Positions 38,017 through 47,478 of a DNA stretch of 64,000 nucleotides are shown one piece after another. Positions within the stretch are counted from its first letter, which is position 1. Every line of letters begins with the position of its first letter. A model generated the notes under the pieces. That model worked only from the letters and a program-made list of their open reading frames with translations, was not told where the DNA came from and did no database searches. The stretch lies in contig JAPKAB010000007.1 in NCBI GenBank assembly GCA_028825475.1, positions 1 through 64,000 on the forward strand, in the 5' to 3' direction. The translations under genes and the position numbers were made by a program. This stretch comes from Ascidiaceihabitans sp. (GTDB taxonomy: Bacteria; Pseudomonadota; Alphaproteobacteria; Rhodobacterales; Rhodobacteraceae).

Positions 38017-38683
38017 CGGGCACGCAGGACTTCAGGTTGCGATTGAGGCACTACGCGATGAAATGAACGTTGATCACATGGTGTACCACTGGGTTGACAG
38101 CGCGGGCGATCAATACGGGTGTGGTACATACCCCGCCGAATGGGTTCAGCGATATCTGGACCAAAATTACTTGCGGGTCGATCCCGTGATTGCGGGTTGT
38201 TATCAACGCTTCCACCCTGTCGATTGGAAGCGATTAGATTGGTCTAGCAAGGCGTCTCGAGCCTTTCAAAAAGAAGCGATTTCATACGGCGTTGGGAACC
38301 AAGGATTTTCTGTTCCGATACGAGGGCCAAACGGCCAGTTTGCATTATTCACGGTTAGCCACTCTGGCAATGACGCGGACTGGGCAGCGTTTACCGAAGA
38401 GCACACGCGAAGCATGTTGCTGATTGCCCATGCTTTCAACCACAAGGCTTTGGATCTAGAGCCAGATAGAACCCCAGAACATGCGCAGGCGCTTTCCCCG
38501 CGCGAAGTTGATGCTGTGACGCTATTGGCGATGGGTTACAACCGGGCGCAAGTGGCCCAAACCCTCACAATTTCGGAGCATACTGTACGGGTTTACGTCG
38601 AAAGTGCGCGTTTCAAATTGGGGGCGATGAACACCACACATGCTGTTGCACGCGCAATTAGTCGTGGCTTGATTGTGGTGTGA
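37964..38683 (+). CDS. luxR: LuxR-family autoinducer-binding transcription regulator
   Basis: The 239-residue protein has an autoinducer-binding domain (residues about 15-160, with HMVYHWVDSAG…YLRVDPVI and the WxxxxY/D pocket residues) and a C-terminal LuxR helix-turn-helix (LSPREVDAVTLLAMGYNRAQVAQTL near residues 175-230). It should bind an acyl-homoserine lactone made by the LuxI product encoded 102 bp downstream. The start at MTASTALEH (37964) fits family length; the upstream frame overlaps the small ORF. Confidence 0.92.
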   Translation: MTASTALEHILEGLEQADGHAGLQVAIEALRDEMNVDHMVYHWVDSAGDQYGCGTYPAEWVQRYLDQNYLRVDPVIAGCYQRFHPVDWKRLDWSSKASRAFQKEAISYGVGNQGFSVPIRGPNGQFALFTVSHSGNDADWAAFTEEHTRSMLLIAHAFNHKALDLEPDRTPEHAQALSPREVDAVTLLAMGYNRAQVAQTLTISEHTVRVYVESARFKLGAMNTTHAVARAISRGLIVV

Positions 38684-38785
38684 TGTTGCGTGGGCACGTG
38701 AACTGCGTACGCCCAGATGAATGGAAATTAACGCTCCAAAAGCTAGTCATTTGTTCAGTTTATTAAATGGACAAGGGGAAGTGAT

Positions 38786-39424
38786 ATGTTGCGTTACATC
38801 TATGGGGACCAACTGAAGGCACATGAAAGATTGGCAGCGGAAATGTTTCGGGATCGTGCTGATCAATTTAAAATACGTCTCAATTGGGAGGTGAACGTGG
38901 ATGCCCATGGTTTTGAGCGTGATGAATACGACGACCTAAATCCGCTTTATGTCATTTGGGAAAATGCGGATGGCACGCACGGGGGATCGATGCGCCTCTT
39001 GCCAACTGTGGGACGGGTTATGGTGAACGAGCATTTTCCACACCTTTTGGGGGGCGGTTCAATTTCCAGTCTAACGATCTGGGAATGCACGCGCTTTTGT
39101 TTGTCTCGGGGCGCAAATCCAAAAGTTGCCGCAGCTCTGATGCTTGCAGGTGGAGAGATTATGGAAGGATTCGGCGTTGAACACTTCGTTGGCGTTTTCG
39201 ACGCACGCATGGTGCGGATATATCGCCGAATTGGATCATCCCCAGAGGTATTGGGCCAAGAGGGCGAGGGACGCGTCCAAATCAGTGTCGGACTTTGGCA
39301 TTTTGCGTCAGTAGCGAAAGCACAAGTGGCACAAAAGGCCGGTCTTTCGCCGGAGATTTCAAGGCTTTGGTTTGATCGTGCATTTGGGTCCAAAGAGTGC
39401 GCAGAACTAGCAAAGGTGGGCTAG
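38786..39424 (+). CDS. luxI: acyl-homoserine-lactone synthase
   Basis: The 212-residue protein matches LuxI: the N-terminal motif with RLNWEVNVDAHGFERDEYDD, where conserved Arg, Trp and Asp/Glu form the catalytic core, and GGSMRLLPTVGRVMV with the family Arg near residue 72. It makes the quorum-sensing signal from SAM and acyl-ACP; chain length cannot be predicted here. The AAGGGGAA ribosome site before the ATG at 38786 is strong. Confidence 0.94.
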   Translation: MLRYIYGDQLKAHERLAAEMFRDRADQFKIRLNWEVNVDAHGFERDEYDDLNPLYVIWENADGTHGGSMRLLPTVGRVMVNEHFPHLLGGGSISSLTIWECTRFCLSRGANPKVAAALMLAGGEIMEGFGVEHFVGVFDARMVRIYRRIGSSPEVLGQEGEGRVQISVGLWHFASVAKAQVAQKAGLSPEISRLWFDRAFGSKECAELAKVG

Positions 39425-39456
39425 CACCCATTGGGCGCTCTCTATAGTGTCGCGCC

Positions 39457-41010
39457 ATGACATCCACCGAACTTACCCTCTCCGACGATCAAGCCAGCGC
39501 ATTTGACAGCGTCACTGAATTGCTGCGCGGCGCGGGCGTAAACCTTGATGATAATTTGCTCATGCCACCGCAGGGCGATGCATCTTCAGTGATGGCAATC
39601 ACAGGAAAGGCTGGTTCGGGTAAGACGCTTTTGTTGGCAGAGCTTTATAAGGCACTTGAAGCTGCCGGGGTTCAAATTGTTTCTGGCGATTTTGAATCCA
39701 AGAAAAGCAAAAACAAGCGCACGCTTGCAATACTGGCACCCACCAATAAGGCGGCGTCTGTTCTGCGCCTTCGTGGTGTGCCTGCAACGACGATTCACCG
39801 TATTCTTTACACACCAGTGTATGATCCTGAATACGAACGGATCGCGGATTGGCTGGCTGGCAACGGCGAACGTCCTGACATCAATGAGGGATTGGAAATT
39901 ACTGATGTCGCACTAGACCGTGCTGCCGCATTTTACCTCAATAACAAATCGATTCCGGGAGCTTTGGCAGCGGCAGGTTTGCGAGGTTCTGATTTTATCA
40001 CGGGTTGGAAACGTCGCGAGGAACCGCTTGATATCGGGTTTATCGACGAAAGTTCGATGTTAGATGACCGTCAATTCAATGATCTCAAAGAGATATTTCC
40101 TACTTTGATCTTGTTTGGTGATCCTGCACAGCTTGCACCGGTCAACCAGTCTGGCGCGATGGTTTTTGAAAAATTGCCGGCCCCACAGGTTATGAATTTG
40201 GCCCGTGTTCACCGTCAAACCGCAGACAACCCGATCCTTGATCTAGCACATGCTTTGGCCGATCCTGCGCTAGAGTTTCACCATTTTGAGCAGATGATCG
40301 AAGAGATCTCCAAAAAGGATGACCGCGTCGTTTGGGGGCAGCGCGTTGAAGTTGACCTGATGGCACGCAGTCCTGTTTTGGTCTGGCGCAATGCCACCCG
40401 CATTCGCTTGTTAAACGCCTTTCGCAATGTCTACGGTGCCCCAGAAGATGCGTTGATTGCTGGTGAGCCGTTGATCTGTGATGGCATCGAGTTGCCGCTT
40501 AAGCACCGTAAGAAACGTTTGGACCTTGAGGCCCGTGGCCTGATCAAAGGAGCGCAAGTCGTGTACTTGGGTGAGGGGCGCAAACCGGGTTTTTCACGCC
40601 TTCATGTGATGGGTGCAGAAGATCCTCAGATCAGTGCTGCATCGATCGTGAAAATCGAAAAGCCGGACGAAGAAGAGCCATTCATACCTTTTGCGGCACG
40701 TATGGGGGCTACGTTCTTGCACGGCTCTGCAGTGACCATTCACAAGGCACAGGGCAGTCAATGGGACACGGTGCAGGTCTTTGCACCAGATCTGTTTGTT
40801 GCGGCGCGTATGAATCGGATTGAAGCAGGGCAACCGCTTTGGAAACGCCTTGCATATGTGGCGATTACGCGGGCTCAGGAACGTCTGATCTGGGTCGTAC
40901 GGAATCGTTTGTCCAAACCAACTGAGCCATTGCGGGTAGATGATCTAAAAGCGATCGCTGCACCGACTTTGACACTTGCACCCCAAGCTGAAGAGGATGG
41001 TTTTCTATGA
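39457..41010 (+). CDS. RecD-like superfamily 1 helicase / AAA ATPase
   Basis: The 517-residue protein has Walker A GKAGSGKT near residue 51, Walker B with FIDESSMLDDRQ near residue 197, the switch region FGDPAQLAPV near 221, and C-terminal helicase motifs TIHKAQGSQWDTV near 428 and YVAITRAQERLIWV near residue 470. This is the domain order of RecD-like 5'-3' helicases without a nuclease domain. It probably works in DNA repair or recombination. Its TGA overlaps the SDR start (ATGA at 41007-41010). No LexA box was seen upstream. Confidence 0.88.
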   Translation: MTSTELTLSDDQASAFDSVTELLRGAGVNLDDNLLMPPQGDASSVMAITGKAGSGKTLLLAELYKALEAAGVQIVSGDFESKKSKNKRTLAILAPTNKAASVLRLRGVPATTIHRILYTPVYDPEYERIADWLAGNGERPDINEGLEITDVALDRAAAFYLNNKSIPGALAAAGLRGSDFITGWKRREEPLDIGFIDESSMLDDRQFNDLKEIFPTLILFGDPAQLAPVNQSGAMVFEKLPAPQVMNLARVHRQTADNPILDLAHALADPALEFHHFEQMIEEISKKDDRVVWGQRVEVDLMARSPVLVWRNATRIRLLNAFRNVYGAPEDALIAGEPLICDGIELPLKHRKKRLDLEARGLIKGAQVVYLGEGRKPGFSRLHVMGAEDPQISAASIVKIEKPDEEEPFIPFAARMGATFLHGSAVTIHKAQGSQWDTVQVFAPDLFVAARMNRIEAGQPLWKRLAYVAITRAQERLIWVVRNRLSKPTEPLRVDDLKAIAAPTLTLAPQAEEDGFL

Positions 41011-41720
41011 AGTCGATCATTATCACAGGTGCCAGTTCTGGTATTGGGCGCGCAACAGCTGAGGTGTTCTTAAACGCTGGGTGGCATGTCGGACTAATAG
41101 CGCGACGGGCTGAGTTACTTGATGAGATCGCGAATGAATTTGAGCATGCACATGCCTTACCATGTGATGTGACTGATGCGGTCGCGATGAAGTTAGCCTT
41201 TGATGCGTTTATCGATAGATCAGGTCGACTTGATGCCTTGTTCACCAACGCCGGTATGTTTGGCCCTTCTGGACCAATCGACGAAGTGCCGTTGGCGGCA
41301 TGGAGCGAAGTGATGAACGTGAACCTGAATGGGATGTTTATTGCCGCGCAATTGGCCTTTGGTCATATGCGCAACCAATCGCCCCAAGGCGGGCGGATCA
41401 TCAACAATGGCTCTTTGTCTGCATATGTTCCGCGGCCTAATTCGATTTGTTATACAACTACGAAACACGCAATTACCGGTTTGACCAAAACGCTATCGCT
41501 GGATGGGCGTCCGTTTGACATTGCATGTGGACAGATCGACATTGGGAACGCCGAAAGTGCAATCGTTGCGGGCCTAAAAGCCAGCCAACCTGATATGGAA
41601 ACGATGGATGTCAGTCATGCGGCTGAGGCTGTATTTCACATGGCAAGTTTGCCATTGAGCGCAAATGTTCAAAGCATGACTGTAATGGCGACTAATATGC
41701 CATTTGTGGGTCGCGGTTAA
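41007..41720 (+). CDS. short-chain dehydrogenase/reductase
   Basis: The 237-residue Rossmann protein has the nucleotide motif TGASSGIG at residues 6-13, the structural NAG motif (TNAGMFG) near 80, catalytic Ser near 137, and YxxxK (YTTTK) near 150-154. The substrate is unknown. It overlaps the helicase gene start-to-stop and converges with the TIGR02186 gene, with 4 bp shared by the two ends. Confidence 0.88.
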   Translation: MKSIIITGASSGIGRATAEVFLNAGWHVGLIARRAELLDEIANEFEHAHALPCDVTDAVAMKLAFDAFIDRSGRLDALFTNAGMFGPSGPIDEVPLAAWSEVMNVNLNGMFIAAQLAFGHMRNQSPQGGRIINNGSLSAYVPRPNSICYTTTKHAITGLTKTLSLDGRPFDIACGQIDIGNAESAIVAGLKASQPDMETMDVSHAAEAVFHMASLPLSANVQSMTVMATNMPFVGRG

Positions 41721-42472
41721 AGGCGGAACACGCGGAAGATTGCGGATGCACCCCAGCCCGCTGCAATCGCAATTGCCAACGACATCAAGCCATACAGCAA
41801 CGAGCTTTCACGAGACATCGTGAAGAGCCAGCGTTCCAGGCCAATTTTTCGAACATCAATTGACGTCTCATAATCCGAAATGACCTTGCCGCTACGGGTT
41901 AGAAAAATACGAGTTTTGTATTCACCTTCAGTCAATGCAGCAGGCAACTGAATCGACGTTTGAAACAGGGTCTGTGCGTCCACAGACACCCCGTTTTCCA
42001 ACAACTGATATGCGTCTGATTTGGTACGAATACGAATGATCGCTTGGGTAAAAGCGGCCGCGTCTTGCACTGCCATAGGTGCACCAACAGAGCGGATCGC
42101 GCGCGGGACAGAGATTTTGTAACGCAGGTCTTCGACATCGTTCAGCACATCACGCAATGGCGCGCTGGTTGCAACTGCATAAAAACTAGGCGCTTCGTCA
42201 ATTTCGACGGCGTCAATATTGACCCAAATGCCAAACCGTTTTTCTTTACGGCGCACAGTTACAGATTCTGATGGGCCAGAGACAGTGATGATAACCTCAA
42301 GTGGATCACCGTCAGGAATGGGGGCCTCGCGCTTGACTGCACCAAAGATTAATACATCGGAGCCGTCAAAGGATGTGGTGATTGCAACTTCGTCCTTACT
42401 CAGGCCCAATACGACTTCTTCTGCCACTGCGGGCAATGCCAGCATGATGAAGGCGATGATATAGCGCAACAT
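41717..42472 (-). CDS. TIGR02186 family exported protein with C-terminal membrane helix
   Basis: The 251-residue protein has a signal peptide (MLRYIIAFIMLALPAVAE), a mostly beta domain beginning EEVVLGLSKDEVAITTSFDGS, and one C-terminal membrane helix near residues 225-247. This is the TIGR02186 pattern of alphaproteobacteria. The start at 42472 gives the clean signal peptide; the frame extends to 42544 inside the TSUP gene. It directly follows the TSUP transporter gene, with 1 bp between stop and start, which suggests a shared function. Confidence 0.85.
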   Translation of the reverse strand: MLRYIIAFIMLALPAVAEEVVLGLSKDEVAITTSFDGSDVLIFGAVKREAPIPDGDPLEVIITVSGPSESVTVRRKEKRFGIWVNIDAVEIDEAPSFYAVATSAPLRDVLNDVEDLRYKISVPRAIRSVGAPMAVQDAAAFTQAIIRIRTKSDAYQLLENGVSVDAQTLFQTSIQLPAALTEGEYKTRIFLTRSGKVISDYETSIDVRKIGLERWLFTMSRESSLLYGLMSLAIAIAAGWGASAIFRVFRL

Positions 42473-42473
42473 A

Positions 42474-43385
42474 TCAGTGGCCTCCTGCGGCAATTGAGAA
42501 GACATCGGATGGCATGACCAATAGATCAAACGCCAGCTTACCACAGACGGCCAAAACCATGATCGCCAAAAGAATGCGTAACTGTTCTGCCTTCATCTTC
42601 ACGCCGATACGGGTTCCGATTTGTGCGCCGAAGACACCACCAACAAGCAGCAGGACTGCCAGTACAATGTCGACGGTAAAGTTTGTTGTCGCGTGCAACA
42701 TGGTTGTGAAGGCGGTCACAAAGATGATCTGGAACAGCGATGTCCCAACAACCACCTTGGTAGGCATTCCCAAAAGATAGATCATTGCAGGAACCATGAT
42801 GAAACCACCACCAACACCCATAATGGCGGCAAGGATACCAACAAGAACGCCAACAATGATTGGTGGAATCACTGAAATATAAAGCCCAGATACCCTAAAC
42901 CGCATTTTGAATGGCAGGCCGTGAATCCAGTTGTGTTTTTTGCGCTTAGGTACCGTGCCCTTTGATGTTTTGCGAATTGCGTTGAGAGACTCAATGAACA
43001 TCAAGCCGCCGATAACACCAAGGAAAATAACGTAGCAAAGTTTGACGAGCAGATCGACTTGACCCTGCGCCTTTAGATAGTTGAACACCACGACGCCAAG
43101 TGCGGCCCCAACCAGCCCTCCAATAAGAAGAACGGTGCCCATCCTGAGATCGACGGTTTTTCGCTTGAAATGGGCCAGTACGCCGGAAAACGAAGAGGCA
43201 ACAATTTGGTTGGCTTCTGTTGCAACAGCAACCGCAGGGGGGATGCCGATAAAGAACAACAATGGGGTCATTAAAAAGCCACCGCCGACACCAAACATGC
43301 CTGACAAGATGCCTACGATCCCGCCTAAACCTAACAATAGGAAGGCATTCACTGAAATCTCTGCGATGGGTAGGTATATTTGCAT
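42474..43385 (-). CDS. TSUP-family (TauE/SafE) transporter
   Basis: The 303-residue protein has about eight membrane helices in two halves, each with the family glycine motif: GIVGILSGMFGVGGGFLMTPLL near residue 29 and GILAAIMGVGGGFIMVPAM near residue 185. TSUP proteins move sulfite, thiosulfate or organosulfonates. The ATG at 43385 lies behind a GGAGGGTCC ribosome site. A 99-bp gap separates it from the ABC permease upstream, so cotranscription with the ABC operon is uncertain. Confidence 0.88.
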   Translation of the reverse strand: MQIYLPIAEISVNAFLLLGLGGIVGILSGMFGVGGGFLMTPLLFFIGIPPAVAVATEANQIVASSFSGVLAHFKRKTVDLRMGTVLLIGGLVGAALGVVVFNYLKAQGQVDLLVKLCYVIFLGVIGGLMFIESLNAIRKTSKGTVPKRKKHNWIHGLPFKMRFRVSGLYISVIPPIIVGVLVGILAAIMGVGGGFIMVPAMIYLLGMPTKVVVGTSLFQIIFVTAFTTMLHATTNFTVDIVLAVLLLVGGVFGAQIGTRIGVKMKAEQLRILLAIMVLAVCGKLAFDLLVMPSDVFSIAAGGH

Positions 43386-43484
43386 GGACCCTCCTAGACC
43401 GCGCACGGCACCTAAATCAAGATGCCATGCGTATACGCTTCAAACAGGGCTGATATCTTGGGTCAAACTGGACCTATCGCTGGA

Positions 43485-44465
43485 TCAACGCTCTTTGACA
43501 TATGGTTCGCCACCAGCACGTGGTGGAATGGCTTTTCCGACGAAGCCAGCCAAAATGACAACGGTCATGATGTATGGCAAAGCGCCCAAGAACTGGCCTT
43601 GAACCTTCATTCCGATGACCGCCTCAATCACGTCTGGACGTAGTTCAAGCGCTTGGAAAAGGCCAAACAGGAAGGTGGCATACAGCGCATGCCATGGACG
43701 CCATTTCGCAAAAATAAGGGCTGCAAGCGCGATAAAGCCACGACCTGCGGACATGTCTTTGACGAACCCTGCCTGAAGTGCTGTAGATAGGTACGCTCCG
43801 GCAATGCCACACAAAATGCCGCAAATCGCAACTGCCGCATAACGCAAACCAACAACCGAAACACCAGCAGTATCAACTGCGGCTGGATTTTCACCAACCG
43901 CACGCAAGCGCAGACCAAAGCGCGTGCGGTATAGCAACCACCACGTCATTGGGACGGTCAGCAGCGCGACATAAACCAGCAGCGAATGCCCCGATAACAA
44001 TTCCGAATAAACTTGCATCAACGGGCTTGCGGCTTTGACTTCGTTCGTAGTTGTCAGCGCACCGGGAAAATTGATTGGGTTGAACCGCTCAGCGCCTGAA
44101 AGGGAGGGCGTGCGCCCACCTTGGCTGAACCAAGACTGGGCAATCAAAACTGTCATGCCTGCTGCAAGAAAGTTGATCGCAACGCCAGAAATCAATTGAT
44201 TGCCTCGGAAAGTGATAGAGGCAAGGCCGTGAATGCCGCTTAAGAACAGCGATGCTGCGATTCCAGCAAGTAAGCCAATCCAAACGGAGCCTGTCATGGA
44301 CGCAATCGCGGCAGAGAAGAAGGCAGCTGCTAGCATCTTACCTTCGAGACCGATGTCAAAAATACCAGCGCGTTCCGAGAATAGACCGGCCAAACAGGCC
44401 AACAATAACGGAATTGCCAAGCGAACAGTGGCGTCTAGAATTTGGATGAGCGTAAAGAAATCCAT
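43485..44465 (-). CDS. BMP-type ABC transporter permease (second)
   Basis: The 326-residue permease has about nine membrane helices and the family blocks GIFDIGLEGKML near residue 32, GNQLISGVAINFLAAG near 90, and RAVGENPAAVDTAGV near residue 187, as in nucleoside or basic-membrane-protein importers of the branched-chain amino acid permease superfamily. Its start overlaps the stop of the first permease. With that permease, the ATPase and the BMP protein it should import nucleosides or related compounds. Confidence 0.92.
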   Translation of the reverse strand: MDFFTLIQILDATVRLAIPLLLACLAGLFSERAGIFDIGLEGKMLAAAFFSAAIASMTGSVWIGLLAGIAASLFLSGIHGLASITFRGNQLISGVAINFLAAGMTVLIAQSWFSQGGRTPSLSGAERFNPINFPGALTTTNEVKAASPLMQVYSELLSGHSLLVYVALLTVPMTWWLLYRTRFGLRLRAVGENPAAVDTAGVSVVGLRYAAVAICGILCGIAGAYLSTALQAGFVKDMSAGRGFIALAALIFAKWRPWHALYATFLFGLFQALELRPDVIEAVIGMKVQGQFLGALPYIMTVVILAGFVGKAIPPRAGGEPYVKER

Positions 44466-45559
44466 CAGTTGCCTCCCTTACGCAGGGCAAGGAATATGCG
44501 TTCCAATGGCATACGTACCATATTGTCCAGCGCGCCTGTGAACAGGATAACCAGCGCTTGGATCACGACGATTAACTCGCGTGGAATGCTGGTCCACAAT
44601 GCCAACTCGGCACCGCCTTGGTATAGAAAACCAAACAAGATGGCAGCGATGAAAACGCCCAAAGGATGACTGCGACCCATCAAGGCGACAGCGATCCCGA
44701 TAAAGCCTGCACCCTCAGTCGCGTTCAAAACCAAACGTTCTGCTTCGCCCATGACGTTGTTGATCGCCATCATACCCGCCAATGCACCAGAGATGATCAT
44801 AGCTATCATTGTAATTTTCACAGGTGAAATGCCGGCATACTTTGCAGCACTTTCTGAATGACCATAGGCACGAATTTCATACCCAAGTTTCGTGCGCCAG
44901 ATCAGCAACCAAATCAATACGCAGGCGACAATTGCCACTAACAGGGAAACGTTTGCTGGGGCTGCTTTTGAAAAGCTAATGCCAATGGGAGCCAAGATGT
45001 CGTGCAGAGTTGGCAAATGAACAGCTTCGGGGAAGCGTGCGGTTGCAGGGTCCATTGCACCTTTAGGACGCAGCACGTTTACGAGCATATAATTCAGTAC
45101 CGCGGCTGCGATGAAGTTGAACATAATAGTCGTAATAACGATGTGACTGCCGCGCTTTGCTTGCAGATATGCAGGAACTGCAGCCCAAATCGCACCAAAT
45201 GCACCGGCCAAAACAATCGCCCCAAGCAGGCCAAGCGACCAATGGGGCCATGGGATGAACAGACAGGCAAGCGCTACGCCTAAACCACCCAACATGGCCT
45301 GGCCTTCGCCGCCAATGTTGAACAACCGGGCGTGAAAGGCGACGGAGACAGCGAGGCCTGTAAACATAAAGTTGGTTGCGTAATAAAGAGTGTAACCCCA
45401 GCCATAGGTACTGCCCAATGCGCCGTCGATCATCAATTTCAATGCTGCAATCGGATCTTCACCAATGGCAAGGATTACCAACCCAGATAGGATTGCCGCC
45501 AACAGCAGTGAGATCAGTGGCACAAGAACGACCTCGGCCCATTTTGGCATTACGTCCAT
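44465..45559 (-). CDS. BMP-type ABC transporter permease (first)
   Basis: The permease has 364 residues when started at 45559 (MDVMPKWAEV), which lies 1 bp from the ATPase stop. It has about nine to ten membrane helices, with FNIGGEGQAMLGG near residue 80 and the coupling segment RAYGHSESAAKYAGI near residue 230. It pairs with the second permease to form the heterodimeric channel. An in-frame start at 45574 inside the ATPase gene is less likely. Confidence 0.92.
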   Translation of the reverse strand: MDVMPKWAEVVLVPLISLLLAAILSGLVILAIGEDPIAALKLMIDGALGSTYGWGYTLYYATNFMFTGLAVSVAFHARLFNIGGEGQAMLGGLGVALACLFIPWPHWSLGLLGAIVLAGAFGAIWAAVPAYLQAKRGSHIVITTIMFNFIAAAVLNYMLVNVLRPKGAMDPATARFPEAVHLPTLHDILAPIGISFSKAAPANVSLLVAIVACVLIWLLIWRTKLGYEIRAYGHSESAAKYAGISPVKITMIAMIISGALAGMMAINNVMGEAERLVLNATEGAGFIGIAVALMGRSHPLGVFIAAILFGFLYQGGAELALWTSIPRELIVVIQALVILFTGALDNMVRMPLERIFLALRKGGN

Positions 45560-45560
45560 C

Positions 45561-47093
45561 TTACGTCTCCACACCGGCCATCATCAGGCCCAGTTCTTTT
45601 TCGTCGGTTTCGCCAGCTGCACGTTCGCCCATAATGTGACCGTCAAACATAACGGCGACGCGGTCTGCAAGGGACAAGATCTCCTCCAACTCCACACTGA
45701 CCAATAGAATGGCTTTGCCTTGATCGCGCAGGGCAACAATCTGTTGGTGGATGAATTCGATTGCGCCGATGTCTACGCCGCGTGTCGGCTGGCCGATCAG
45801 TAACAGATCGGGGTTACGTTCGATTTCACGTGCCAGAACAATCTTTTGCTGATTGCCGCCACTAAAATTTTTGGCAGCCAGGCGTGGGTTCGGAGGGCGC
45901 ACATCGAAACGCTCCATCTTTTCCTCAGTGTCTTGGCGAATGGCGGCATTGTTGATGAAGATGCCGGATTGATAGGCGGGATCGTCGTGGTACCCAAACG
46001 CAGTATTCTCCCACGCTGAATAGTCCATAATCAGACCTTCGCGTTGGCGATCTTCGGGCACATGGGCAATGCCGCGGGCGCGACGTGTTTTGCCGTCTGA
46101 GTATTTACCAGTGAGGTCGATCGCTTCGCCGTTTAGTGTCACCGATCCGGTGCCGTCGGCGTAACCGCCCAACACTTCAAGCAGTTCAGATTGGCCGTTG
46201 CCCGCGACGCCTGCGATACCAAGAATTTCACCAGCGCGTACATTTAGGCTAATGCTTTTGAGGCGTTCAACGCCTTGTTCATCGACCACACGCAAGTTTT
46301 GCACATCTAAAACAACATCACCAAGTGTTGGCGGAGTTTTGTCCACTTGCAACAGAACCTTGCGGCCAACCATCAATTCAGCCAATTCTTCAGGGCTGGT
46401 ATCTGCGGTCTTAACCGTCGCGGTCATCTCACCGCGGCGCATCACGCTGACGGTGTCTGTGGCTTCCATAATTTCGCGCAGTTTGTGCGTGATAAGGATG
46501 ATGGTTTTGCCTTCTGCACGCAAACGACCAAGAATACGGAACAACTGATCCGCCTCTGACGGTGTCAGAACGCCTGTGGGTTCATCAAGGATAAGAATAT
46601 CGGCCTGACGATAGAGGGCCTTCAATATCTCAACACGCTGTTGCATCCCCACGCCGATCTCTTCGATCAAGGCATCAGGATCAACGTTCAATTCGTATTC
46701 AGCAGCCAGCTCAAGCAAGGATTTGCGTGCTTTGGCAAGGCTGGGTTTTAACAAACGACCATCCTCAGCACCAAGGATGATATTCTCAAGGACGGTGAAG
46801 TTTTCAACCAGTTTAAAGTGCTGGAACACCATACCAATACCCGCAGCAATTGCTGCTTGGCTGTCTGGAATTTCGGTCTTCTGGCCACCAATGAAAATCT
46901 CACCCTTATCGGCTTTGTAAAAGCCATAAAGGATAGACATCAATGTTGATTTACCTGCGCCATTTTCGCCGATGATCCCGTGGATCGTACCGGGCATAAC
47001 GCGGATGGAAATGTCTTTGTTCGCTTGGACGGGGCCAAAGGCTTTTGAAATGCCTTTTAACTCAATCGCAGGCGCTGTCGTGTCGTTGTTCAA
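45561..47093 (-). CDS. BMP-type ABC transporter ATP-binding protein, two ABC domains
   Basis: The 510-residue protein has two tandem ABC modules, as in sugar and nucleoside importers. The first has Walker A GENGAGKST near residue 41, signature VGMQQRVEI and Walker B LILDEPT. The second, from about residue 260, has GVAGNGQSE, SGGNQQKIVLARE and LLIGQPTRGVD. It starts with TTG at 47093, overlapping the TGA of the NTF2-like gene. It powers uptake with the two permeases downstream. Confidence 0.94.
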   Translation of the reverse strand: MNNDTTAPAIELKGISKAFGPVQANKDISIRVMPGTIHGIIGENGAGKSTLMSILYGFYKADKGEIFIGGQKTEIPDSQAAIAAGIGMVFQHFKLVENFTVLENIILGAEDGRLLKPSLAKARKSLLELAAEYELNVDPDALIEEIGVGMQQRVEILKALYRQADILILDEPTGVLTPSEADQLFRILGRLRAEGKTIILITHKLREIMEATDTVSVMRRGEMTATVKTADTSPEELAELMVGRKVLLQVDKTPPTLGDVVLDVQNLRVVDEQGVERLKSISLNVRAGEILGIAGVAGNGQSELLEVLGGYADGTGSVTLNGEAIDLTGKYSDGKTRRARGIAHVPEDRQREGLIMDYSAWENTAFGYHDDPAYQSGIFINNAAIRQDTEEKMERFDVRPPNPRLAAKNFSGGNQQKIVLAREIERNPDLLLIGQPTRGVDIGAIEFIHQQIVALRDQGKAILLVSVELEEILSLADRVAVMFDGHIMGERAAGETDEKELGLMMAGVET

Positions 47094-47443
47094 CTAGGCT
47101 CTCCCATGCCTGCGTATCCCACGATGCGCGCAATTTTTCCATCTTTGATATCGATGAAGTATTGGCCGCGCTGTGCTGGCATGTTGGGCATTCCAAATTC
47201 GACAGTTGCGCGTGCGCTGCCGTCGCGTTCTGAAATGTTTACGACCTTGGCCTCGGCACCAGGGGCCATTTCAGCAAACATTTTGATGTAGTTGATATAG
47301 TCGTCGCGGTCCGTGATCGGCGCAGGTGTCCGTGGATCGCTATAGCAAAAATCTGGGCCGATGGCTGCGTCAGTTGCGGATGCGCGCTCGTCGGCGGTGG
47401 GTGCGCCCCAAGCCGAGAAGAGTGTGTTTATACATTCGGTCAT
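47090..47443 (-). CDS. NTF2-like/SnoaL-like small protein inside the ABC operon
   Basis: The 117-residue protein has the cone-shaped NTF2-like fold pattern: helix MTECINTLFSAWGAPTADER, a YSDPRTPAPITDRDDYINYIKMF segment, then beta strands ending GKIARIVGYAGM. Such proteins bind or transform small molecules, and this one is unassigned. It sits between the substrate-binding protein and the ATPase and overlaps the ATPase start, so it is produced together with the importer and may act on its cargo (inference). Confidence 0.8.
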   Translation of the reverse strand: MTECINTLFSAWGAPTADERASATDAAIGPDFCYSDPRTPAPITDRDDYINYIKMFAEMAPGAEAKVVNISERDGSARATVEFGMPNMPAQRGQYFIDIKDGKIARIVGYAGMGEPS

Positions 47444-47478
47444 GGCTTGGGGCTTTCTTTTGGTACGTTACGGTTTGA

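Noticed and set aside
38684..38785. Search for a lux box between luxR and luxI.
   Set aside because: Only weak imperfect dyads such as AACTGCGTACGCCC around 38700; none is close enough to a lux box to list.
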